Shown piece after piece: positions 55,363-64,000 of a stretch of DNA of 64,000 nt. A program made the translations under genes and the position numbers. The notes below the pieces were generated by a model. That model was not told the DNA's origin. It ran no database searches and saw only the letters and a list, made by a program, of their open reading frames with translations. The stretch is from Adiantum capillus-veneris (Eukaryota; Streptophyta; Polypodiopsida; Polypodiales; Pteridaceae), in NCBI GenBank assembly GCA_014529385.2, contig CM043962.1, positions 41,461,098 through 41,525,097 on the forward strand. Direction: 5' to 3'. The first letter of the stretch is position 1. Every line of letters begins with the position of its first letter.

Positions 55363-56686
55363 GGAGAAGCGTTTTCGTCCTCGAAAACACAAGTGGTGGT
55401 ATCTGCATAAGAACACTAATGTTTTCCACCGTGGCATCCCTCATGGATCCAACGGTTCGTTGAATCGGAACCCGGTTCATTGGGAGGTTCAATGAAATCA
55501 AGAGTAACATCTTGATTTTCTACATTGTTGTCCCTGTGCAACCGTCTTGGTTAACCGACTCATAATCAAAAGAGCATGAAGGCTCCATTTAGAACTCACT
55601 TGAGAATGCTAAACGAGTTATCACAACTAAGAGGTGTTTAAATGCATACCCAGGTTTCAGACTTTCTGAAGGTACTGGAATGTGCAATATAACCTCGGCT
55701 CATCTTTCCATGAAAGTACTATGCTGACATACTCATTAGCAGCGACCAAGTCCTTGACTTGCGGTGGTTTCTTGCCACTAGTCAACCTCATCCAAACTGA
55801 TGATTAAGGTTGATAACTTGAGAATAACAGGCAGAGACTAGAACTAGCCGTAACATGCCTTTCATCATAGGAAGCAAACTCCAAACCAGAAAGGTAACCG
55901 ATCTAGTTGTTTCACTTCTTGCTAACGTATACACTTAGCATATCCTTTAGTATGCTTTACTAACGTATGCACTTTGCATATTCTTTAGTACTAAATAGAA
56001 TGCTTGTAAGCTGCCCATTCTACGCGGGATGAATAGCAACAGTAAGAGTGAGGTGCTTTTGCCCAACCCCTTACACACAGTCGCCCACGACTGACGACAA
56101 ACTATGGCTCAATCATTGAGTATCCAGCCATATACGCGATATAGAATGGATACAACCAACTAGGTTGAAAGCAGATTGGAGTTTCAAGTAGCCAATCATG
56201 AACACCCATACTTAGCCATCACCTTGTATAGTAGGGTGTAAACTCATACTAAATCTGCAAGAGAGATTGCACTAGCAGTGCAAAAAATTGCAGAAACAAC
56301 AATGTCCATGAATTTGCATGCCGCTCCGAATAAATTTGTGTTAAACACTAGGGCCCATAACACCTAGTCTGCATGCATTTAACACAAACATATCCAAACC
56401 GCAATTCCATGACGAGACTTTGGACCATAAGAGAATGTGACAACCCGGTCACACCTAGGTACCAACCATGAGACATTCTCATGTACATAGCATACTTAGC
56501 TATATGTAGAAACAACCCTCCGCTAAGGTGGTGTCATAGCACTTGTAATCGTAACAAGTTTGTACTGAGAACCCGACAATTTCTGGCCACTGAAATTGCT
56601 CCTGATACTGTGTGCTCAAAATGGTCATATCCATGGATGCGACCAACACCTAGGGACTTCATCGTCACACATTGTTAGATAGTTGG
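55363..56686 (-). other. internal remnant of F and flanking sequence
   Basis: A short minus-strand coding relic (55510-55363) is followed by about 1.1 kb without recognisable genes. GAGAATGT and ACATTCTC form a small inverted repeat around 56430-56480. The remnant ends where G begins. Confidence 0.4.
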
Positions 56687-58279
56687 TGTCATAATAATCA
56701 ATATCTAATTCTCCTAAATGATTTTCTCATATTAAACTGATCATTTAATGTGGGGAAGTGCCAAGGGAGAAAAAGCTAGAATATTGGTTAAGCTAGCAGA
56801 CCGGCCACAGTAGGGATCCAAAGGAGGGAAAATAGGGATCCAAAGGGGGGGCCATCTGCAAAAGAGCCATGTGCAACAATGGGCTAAAAAGACCGTAAGG
56901 TTCAGCCCATTAAGACTTCCAAAATGCTAAGGTTCCAAAATTCAAAGGTTGTGTCCAAAGGTCAACCCTAGGGAAAATTGGATGCTTTGTGTGTGCCCTA
57001 AAAGTCTTTGCACATCCCTACATGGGAGGGGGCGAGCCCCAAAGGTAGGGGATGAGAGAGAAAGCCACACACACACACACAGGCTCCCTTTACACAAAGG
57101 GAATGAGGGACACATGTCAGCTCCCTAGGCCAGATGCCCACAAGGTTTGCCCAATTCCTATTGGAAGACCCTTGAAGTGGACCAATGAGAATTAAGCTAG
57201 AGTAAATGTAGTTTAATTAATTTAAAAACATTTAATAAAAGAAACCTATGAGAATTAAGTTACCTAGAAGACTATTGGGCAGTCTCCCAAAGGATCCAAT
57301 GAGCATTCAGAAGCCCCATGGCTTGCCTGATTTCTATTGGCCAGGAGACAAAGGGGTCCAATGAGAGTTTAGTTTAATTATTTAATTACCTAAAGCTCTC
57401 ACAAAAGGGGAAAGGGGGACACATGTCAGAAGGCTATCACTTATGCTGCTTAATACCTATTGGCTTGACTTGGGGGAGGTCCAATGAGGCAAAAGCTAGA
57501 CCAAATTAGCAGCTAGGGCTCGCCCAAGAGAGAGAGGGGGCTGATTTTTACTGGGCATTGACACACACACACACTCACACTTGACCATGTGTGAAGGAAG
57601 AATACTCTATCTCCTCCCAAGCTTTAATGGAGAGCTCATCACCTACTCTAAGCTTGTGAGATAGAAGCCTACATCAATACGCTCTTGGCATGTGGATGCA
57701 AATCCAACCAAGAGCCAAGCTTCAATGCATGCTCATCTCCTCTACCAAGCTAATTACTAAGCTAAGCTATGCTAATATGAGTGATTATGTGAGGAGATGT
57801 ACATCTTTCTCGTAAGATACTCCTTCTTCCTCTCAATCTACTCTCATACCCTGCTAGCTCTCACCATCTTCGAAGGTGTGTGAGGTCTTGGGTCTGAGAA
57901 CGGGGATAATTCAAGTTGTGTTTGATTAAGTGTTTTGCTTGGTGTATGAAGCTTCCATCTTCATTGCACTAGCTAGTCTTGAAGGAGCACAAAGAATTGT
58001 ATTGTACAATGTCTCTCTTGATGGGAGAAACCATAATACAAAGCCTTTTGGAGGGGGGACCGGCTCCATGCAAATCCGGTCCTCAACTATTGTCAATAGC
58101 TTAATTTCTCTCTCTTTTGAAAGTATTGTCGATGCTATCTAACTAGGTGTTATGATTTTTGTTGCTCTCTCCACTCAAGCACTCTTGTAATTCTCATTAG
58201 GAATCTATTCTAATGAAATGCCCACTATGTTCATGCTAATTTCCGCTACACATAAGTTATTAGGCCATTAAATGTTACA
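56687..58279 (+). repeat. 5' LTR of G
   Basis: It begins TGTCATAATAATC, matched at 63978 by the 3' LTR start with one difference in 23 bases, and ends GTTACA one base before the primer site. The length is 1,593 bp. It includes four inverted CCAAT pairs (57160-57485), a CA tract near 57065 and a duplicated TAGGGATCCAAAG word (56811 and 56834). Confidence 0.88.
57160..57485 (+). promoter_or_regulatory. four paired inverted CCAAT motifs in the G LTR
   Basis: ATTGG then CCAAT occur at 57160/57182, 57274/57296, 57336/57358 and 57459/57481. The spacing from ATTGG to CCAAT is 22 bp every time, embedded in similar sequence (CTATTGG...CCAATGAG). CCAAT boxes bind NF-Y-type factors. The constant geometry suggests functional or tandem-repeat origin. 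Confidence 0.6.
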
Positions 58280-58280
58280 T

Positions 58281-58292
58281 TGGTATCAGAGC
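58281..58292 (+). other. primer-binding site of G (initiator tRNA-Met)
   Basis: TGGTATCAGAGC is the standard plant initiator tRNA-Met primer site, one base after the LTR end. It is followed by about 400 bp of leader without a gene. Confidence 0.93.
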
Positions 58293-58696
58293 TCAAGGTT
58301 TATCTTTTCTTGCTCAAGAAGGGAGGTCCTCAAGCTAGCTACAAATGGTTGGTATTATTAATTGCCTGTGAGTATGTAGAATAGGGATTTTTCAGCCTTG
58401 CAGTGCGCCTGCCTTTGTGCAGTTAACGGGGCATCACCGTCGAGAGCTATGGTCTTAATAGTGGAGTCCTACGGGGCTTGCCTACGGCTTAACCACTATT
58501 GAGCTATTAGAAGCTTGACAGGAGCTGGTGCTGTTTTGGTGTCGAAAGACCCTCTCATTTATTCCTTGTAGTTAATGGTATTCGAGCCGTGGGTACAGTA
58601 GCTTGAGTGCTTTTTCTAAAGGGGTAAAGAGGAGTAGCAACTAGGGCTTGAAGTGCCAAAGTATACCTAAAAAGTTTACACCTAAAAGTTGTTAGA

Positions 58697-61600
58697 ATGG
58701 CTGACAATAGTAAAGAGAGTGAAATTAATGTTGATAACTTTGATTTTGCTCATGAGCAAGCTACTAATGATGCTTCAATGCTTGTTAACTATCTTGTTTC
58801 TAGGCTTCAAAAAGCCATGGGCAATCCATCTCTCCAAAGTGAAGTGCAACTGCAGCTCCGTGCTCACGGGATTCTCCAAGATCATCACCATGACGAGAGA
58901 ACACCTAGGAAGCCTCCTTGTGAGACTACCAAAAGAGGTCTCTCTCCGATTCGGGAAGAAGAAGAGAATCCATATGAAGGGCTCAAGAATTTACTTCTTG
59001 ATGATGCATCTCCTTCCCAAAGGAGAACTCAAGAGCCTCCACCAAAGGAATGAGAAAGAAGCGAGTCTCCCGCCACCTCGGCGGAGATGGCTCCACGAAG
59101 ACGGCGGGCTAAACGCTCTCCATCACCACCAAAGCGGAGAAGACCATCGTATTCTTCTCCTCACCACAATTTAAAGAGGGATGATAAAAAGCAAGAGAAG
59201 AAAAAGGCGAGAAAGAGGACACCCTCTTCTCCATCTTCTTCATCCTCTTCCTCTTATGAAAGCTATGGTGAAGACGACAAAGATCAAGACAAGAAAAAGG
59301 CGAGAAAGACGTCACCCTCTTCTCCACCTTCTTCAAATTCTTCACCTTCTGAAGAAAGTGATGGTGCAACTTTTGAACCATCAAAAAGAAGAGGCCATAG
59401 GAAATCCTATGCCGCATGGAAGAGGTCGTCCAAGCTGAAGAAATTCAAAGAGGGAGGGAAGAGCATCTCTTTCCTTACCTATGATGGCACCTTCGGTGCT
59501 ACGGACAAAGTCTTGGCCTTTATCCAGCAATTCGATGCGGCGTTTGGAGATGAGGGCTTCACGGAGTCCTCTAAGCTACGCCATGTAGCTATGCACTTTC
59601 AAAAATCCGCCAGACAATGGTGGTCTAGCCTACGAGCCAACGGTGAAGCTCCACGAACATGGAAGGCTTTAAGAGCTTCCATTATGAAGCAGTTTTTGGC
59701 CACCGATGCCAAAGACAAAGTACTCACCGAATGGCGAAGCTTAAAGCTCTCTCCCAATGAATCCATCCACAAATATGTAGACAAGTTTTGGGACCTACAA
59801 CTCAAAGCCACTGTCTTCAAAAAGTTGGATTTTGGAGAGCAAAAGCAACAATTTTGTGCGGGCTTAACCGAAGAAATGGCGGAGTATGTCAACTCCCAAA
59901 GGCCACGTACCATATCGGCGGTAATACACCATACTATGGTGGCCTCTCGAATCAATTTCCAAACAGGGGGTAAAAGAAATAATAAGCCCCCGGAAAACAA
60001 GGGTTCCAATGAGCCTAAGGGGAAGGACAATGTCCAAAAGTCTCCTAAGGGAAATTCCAACAAAGCTAAAGAGAGGGGAGTTTACAAAGGAAAGAATAAA
60101 CTCTCTCTTGAAGAGCTTGAGCGTTATCGTAAGGATAACCGGTGTTTCAAGTGCGGCGAACAAGGGCATGCGTACCGCGCTTGTCCCCAAAAGAACAACC
60201 GCCAAGATCCTCCTAGAGCTTCTTTGGTTGAAATCCAAGAGGAGGAGATTCACCAAACTCACCACAAAGGATCTCCTCTATGCCATGCTTGGGGAAAGGT
60301 AAGAGAACATGATGCTTTTATTCTCTTTGACCCTGGTTCTACTCACAATTTCATATCTATGGAGTTAGCCACCAAGCTATGCATACAATCCTACGAGATG
60401 GGAGATATCCTACCCGCAGACAGTGCCTTCAAGGGGCAAGAAGCTTCAGTCACTCCCTTAATCGGGAAATTGAGGCTTCATGTCCAAGGCTATGTGGACA
60501 AAGAGGACTTCTTTATCTCTCCTCTCAAGCATGAGGATGTAATCCTAGGGGCACCATGGTTTGACCGCCTGGCTGCCGATGTTAAATTTCCTGAAAGGAG
60601 AATCTCCTTTAAGTTCAGGGAAAAAGACATGTATATAGATGCTAAGGAGATGGGTAACACCATCCCCATTGTACATACACCAGCTTTCAACAAGTCAATA
60701 AAGAGCTCTATTTCCGTGTACATGATTTTTGTTAAAGATTCTCAAAATGAACCTAATGCTTTAGCAAAAGAAAATAAAAGCAACCAAAAGGAATTAGAGT
60801 TATCCAATTTTCTCAAGGGGTTTCAAGATGTTTTTATTGACGACATCCCTTGTGAGCTACCTCCTAAACGAGGTAATGATGACCATGCAATTGAACTTCT
60901 TCCAGGAAGTTCACCGCCTAACAAACCTCCTTATAGAGTTTCTCAAACTCAACAAGAGGAGATTATGCGGCAAGTGCATGAGTTAGTTGAGAAGGGCATG
61001 GTTAGGCCTAGCTCATCTCCATTTTGCTCACCTGTGCTATTAGTGCAAAAGAAAGACGGCACATATCGTATGTGTGTCGACTATAGAGCACTAAATAGGA
61101 TCACTATCAAGAATAGGTTTCGCGTTCCACGGGTAGAAGACCTATTTGATAAGCTACAAGGATCGACCTACTTCAGTAGGATTGACCTAAAAAGTGGCTA
61201 TCATCAAATAAGGATAGTTGATCAAGACATTGTAAAGACCGCATTTCGTACTACATTTGGTCTTTACGAATACATTGTCATGCCTTTTGGCTTGACCAAT
61301 GCACTAGCCACATTCAACCGCTTGATGGAGAAGCTGTTTAGGCCTCATCGAACCTTCACTGGAGTGTTCTTTGATGATATTATCATCTACTCTAATTCAT
61401 TGGAGGAACACAAGCAACACCTCCAGGTAATATTTCAAGTTTTAAGAGAGAATAAACTTTATGTTAATCGAAAGAAAAGTGAATTTTTCTTGCAAGAGAT
61501 TCAGTATTTAGGTCACATTATCTCTCAAGATGGCATCCAAATGGATCCATCCAAGCTAGAGGTAATAAAAGGATGGCCTAAACCAAGGAATCTTCATGAA

Positions 61601-62176
61601 CTAAGAAGCTTTATAGGTATGTGTGCATACTATAGACGCTTCATAGAAAAGTTCTCACAAATTGCGGGACCATTACATGACCTAACAAAGAAAAGTGTTA
61701 GGTATACATGGTCTGCTAAGGAGAACAATGCTTTAGAAAAGCTTATCTCTCAACCTGTGCTTACACTACCGGATCTCTCAAAACCATTTGAGGTCCAATG
61801 TGATGCTTGTGGTGATTGCCTTGGGGCTGTTTTGCTCCAAGAAGGGCACGCCATAGGCTATGAGAGTCGAAGGCTCGACCCTGTTGAGCAAGCTCTAGGC
61901 ATATATGAAAAAGAACTCCTTGCAGTTCTACATGCCTTAGACTCACGGAAGCACTATTTATTGGGGACTCCTTTCATTCTGCGAACGGATCACCAAAGTC
62001 TTAAGTACTTCATGACGCAGACCAAGCTCTCCGACAAACAAATGAGGTGGGAAAATTTCCTTTCGCAATTTCATTTTCATATTGCTCACATTGCTGGCAA
62101 GCATAATCAAGTAGCCGATGCACTCTCAAGACGACTGAGAGTGAATGCGGTTTCCACAATGATCTATCTTCAATGA
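58697..62176 (+). CDS. gag-pol: G polyprotein: gag, protease, reverse transcriptase, RNase H (one in-frame stop)
   Basis: The frame starts at 58697 (MADNSKES) and is interrupted once, by a TGA at 59051-59053. It then runs in the same frame to 62176; counted from the Met at 59087 that part has 1,029 residues. It has a Ser/Lys-rich N-terminus, a gag core (RQWWSSLRANGEAPRTWKAL) and a standard CX2CX4HX4C zinc knuckle (about residue 352). The protease loop FDPGSTHNF is at about 413, with Pro where Ser/Thr is usual. RT has SRIDLKSGYHQI and the active site FFDD near 761. The MPFGLTNA motif is followed by LATF rather than PATF. RNase H has CDACGDCLG near 903. It is likely the product of CGA-to-TGA mutation in an otherwise intact ORF. 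Confidence 0.92.
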
Positions 62177-62841
62177 TAGATGAGTACGCTATTGATCCCG
62201 ATTTTAGAGATGTAATTTCAGCCCTTGCATTAGGGAAGAAAGAAGAACCATTTACTTTACAAGATGGTTATCTTCTCTATGGCAATAGACTATGCGTTAC
62301 TAACTCACTACGTGAGAAAGTAATGTATGAATCTGATGCTCCCCCATATGCGGGGCATAGAGGGATTCAGTCTACCTTAAAGGGAATTGAAACATATTTC
62401 TATTGGCCTACCATGAAAGTGAACATACAAGAGTATGTTTCCAAATGTGTGGTATGTCAAAAGACAAAATTTGATAGAGGGAAGCAACCTGGATTGCTTC
62501 AACCCTTGCCAATCCCTAATTCACCGTGGGAGAGCATATCCATGGATTTTATCTTTGGATTGCCTAAGTCTATCCATGGGAATATCGGGATATGGACGAT
62601 AGTAGACAGGTTCAGTAAACAAGCTCATTTTATACCTGTCAAAAAGACTATCAAAGCCCATCAAATGGCAACCCTCTTCATTTCACAAATTTTCAAGTAC
62701 CATGGCTTGCCAATGTCCATAGTGTCGGATAGAGATCCTAGAATGACCAGTAATTTCTGGAAGGGTCTCTTTGAGAATTTAGGAACAAGGCTAAACTTCT
62801 CTTGGCCTATCATCCACAAACTGATGGCCAAAGTGAAATAG
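62173..62841 (+). CDS. pol: G integrase, N-terminal zinc module and most of the core
   Basis: This 222-residue frame is shifted by one from the RT ORF, which ends in the overlapping ATGA at 62173-62176. The zinc-binding module has YAGHRG and CVVCQKTK, but the first His of HHCC is replaced (ESDAPPYAGH). The core has SMDFIFG (first Asp) and SDRDPRM (second Asp). A second frame break near 62800-62841 moves the catalytic Glu into the next ORF. Confidence 0.88.
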   Translation: MIDEYAIDPDFRDVISALALGKKEEPFTLQDGYLLYGNRLCVTNSLREKVMYESDAPPYAGHRGIQSTLKGIETYFYWPTMKVNIQEYVSKCVVCQKTKFDRGKQPGLLQPLPIPNSPWESISMDFIFGLPKSIHGNIGIWTIVDRFSKQAHFIPVKKTIKAHQMATLFISQIFKYHGLPMSIVSDRDPRMTSNFWKGLFENLGTRLNFSWPIIHKLMAKVK

Positions 62842-63623
62842 CTAACCTAACCATTCTCGATCTACTAAAAGCCTATCTAACGGAAGTAGATCAAAGATCC
62901 CAATGGGAGAAGTACTTACCCTTAGTAGAGTATGCTTACAATAACACTGTACATACTTCCACAGGAAAAGCACCTTTCGAGGTAATTGAGGGAAGATCAA
63001 AAAGTCCCTTGCTACTTAAGGTACATGGGAAGATCTTCGCTGCAGATGAGTATAGCCGAGACCTACAAGAATCTTTCCAAAAGATTAAGGATGCTATCTC
63101 TATCTCACAGCAAAGGCAAAAGGCTGATGCTGACAAGCACAGAAGAGCCCAAGCCTTTAAAGAAAACGATTGGGTCTTGTTAAAGTTTCCCAAGGCTCGA
63201 TTAAGGCACGCGATGGGCAAGAATCCTACGGGCCACCAAAAGTACTATGCTAAACTAGCAAAAAGGTACTATGGTCCCTTACAGATTCTTAGGCCAATCA
63301 ATGAGATGGCCTATCAACTTAAGTTGCCCAATCATTGGCTCATACACAATGCTTTTCATGTGTGCCTATTAAAGCCTTACAAAGGAGAGCCACCTCAAGA
63401 ACCAACTATTGAAGACCCACCGGAGATCGAGGACCAAGAAGAGGTGCTGCAGCCCGAGTCCATTCTCCGACATGAAGACAAGGTATTAAGAGGCGGTAAG
63501 ACTATCCGACGATATCTTATTAAGTTTAAGAATTATCCTTTCGAAGATGCTAGATGGATGCAAGGCATACAATTAAAGGATAACCTAAACCTTGTCAATG
63601 CTTACAATGCTTCCCAAGAGTAA
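62802..63623 (+). CDS. pol: G integrase end with chromodomain
   Basis: The 273-residue frame begins AYHPQTDGQSE, containing the catalytic Glu. It continues through the integrase C-terminal region (KYYGPLQILRPINEMAYQL, GPF/Y-like) and ends with a chromodomain: about 220-265, RRYLIKFKNYPFEDARWM. A chromodomain at this position targets integration to particular chromatin in chromoviruses. Confidence 0.88.
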   Translation: MAYHPQTDGQSEIANLTILDLLKAYLTEVDQRSQWEKYLPLVEYAYNNTVHTSTGKAPFEVIEGRSKSPLLLKVHGKIFAADEYSRDLQESFQKIKDAISISQQRQKADADKHRRAQAFKENDWVLLKFPKARLRHAMGKNPTGHQKYYAKLAKRYYGPLQILRPINEMAYQLKLPNHWLIHNAFHVCLLKPYKGEPPQEPTIEDPPEIEDQEEVLQPESILRHEDKVLRGGKTIRRYLIKFKNYPFEDARWMQGIQLKDNLNLVNAYNASQE

Positions 63624-63977
63624 GCAAATGTACAAAATGTTAAAAATGAACAAAGTTTTTGTCTTATAAGACTCTTTTTCTTTATTTGTGCACAAAAATG
63701 AAGTAGTATGCATGCTTAGATCAAGTTTGCGGAGACGACGTCTCCCAAACACCAAGTAGAGCTTGTCACTCTACTATGGAAGACTGATAGGACTAATGTG
63801 CAGACATGCTTGCGGCAGCCTCAGGCTCTCAAGCGCCAAATGGACTAGTCATCCATTATGGAATGATGTCGTAGGGTAACATAGGGATCCTCTACCCGCT
63901 AAGAAAAGGACTCATGAATATGCTTTATCTTCTCTACACCATAGTCGAGGACGACTATGATTTCAAGAGAGAGGTAA
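63624..63977 (+). other. 3' untranslated region and polypurine tract of G
   Basis: The 354 bp has no gene. The last bases before the LTR, AAGAGAGAGG (63965-63974) followed by TAA, are the probable plus-strand primer. Confidence 0.6.
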
Positions 63978-64000
63978 TGTCATAATAATCGATATCTAAT
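63978..64000 (+). repeat. first 23 bases of the G 3' LTR
   Basis: TGTCATAATAATC followed by GATATCTAAT differs from the 5' LTR start at one base (G for A). The window ends here, so LTR divergence and target duplication cannot be measured. Confidence 0.88.

Larger units (their letters stand above)
56687..64000 (+). mobile_element. chromovirus-type Ty3/gypsy retrotransposon G, cut by the window edge
   Basis: A 1.6-kb 5' LTR, initiator tRNA-Met primer site, gag-protease-RT-RNase H-integrase polyprotein with C-terminal chromodomain, purine tract and the first 23 bases of the 3' LTR are present. The order and chromodomain identify a chromovirus, a lineage distinct from B-E. It has one in-frame TGA in gag and two frame breaks in the integrase region, so this copy is defective though little decayed. 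Confidence 0.93.

Noticed and set aside
56457-56461. GGTAC as the far target duplication of F (GGTAC also lies at 55192-55196)
   Set aside because: The bases before it do not end like the F LTR (GGCATGACA) and no second LTR copy is present, so the match is probably chance.
59109-59438. Overlapping ORFs on both strands within G gag
   Set aside because: They are shadows of the Ser/Lys-rich gag N-terminus. The gag frame continues into recognised domains and they do not.

Overview
The window reads as intergenic heterochromatin from the nuclear genome of a land plant, probably one with a large genome. The evidence is long Ty3/gypsy LTR retrotransposons primed by plant-type tRNA-Asp and initiator tRNA-Met sites, a CACTA-type transposase relic, very long (GA)n/(TG)n tracts, and broken reading frames. 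I cannot name a species. I see no convincing host gene, rRNA, tRNA or CRISPR array. All comparisons were made by eye.

Layout. 1-1162 is an unrecognised broken coding region. 1163-29125 is an outer plus-strand element (B) with a gag-protease polyprotein only, containing a nested 19-kb minus-strand element (C, 8230-27268) with near-identical LTRs. 29126-38463 holds a CACTA transposase relic, unrecognised coding fragments and arrays of small hairpins around a (GA)n tract. 38464-47282 is element D, a decayed relative of C lacking RT and integrase. About 48628-55196 is element E, with two protease-like domains and an enormous microsatellite leader. 55197-56686 holds a short minus-strand LTR relic (F). 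56687-64000 is a nearly complete plus-strand chromovirus (G), cut by the window edge inside its 3' LTR.

B, C, D and E look like one community. All have a primer site for tRNA-Asp. B, C and D share gag and first-protease sequence and end the polyprotein with a repeated W-[VI]-P-K motif; E has only traces of that motif. Only C carries RT, RNase H and integrase. C could therefore be the autonomous partner and B, D and E its parasites (inference).

C is the most unusual object. Its order is LTR, tRNA-Asp primer site, palindrome array, gag with a novel-looking N-terminal domain, protease 1 with Glu in place of the catalytic Asp, RT, RNase H, two tandem integrase zinc-binding modules, integrase core, a second protease with an intact D-S-G placed after integrase, a W-P-K tail, a second palindrome array, a long coiled-coil accessory ORF, polypurine tract and LTR. 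The palindrome is a 22-bp perfect inverted repeat recurring about every 284 bp. One array ends about 170 bp upstream of gag and the other about 135 bp upstream of the accessory ORF, and a third lies upstream of gag in D.
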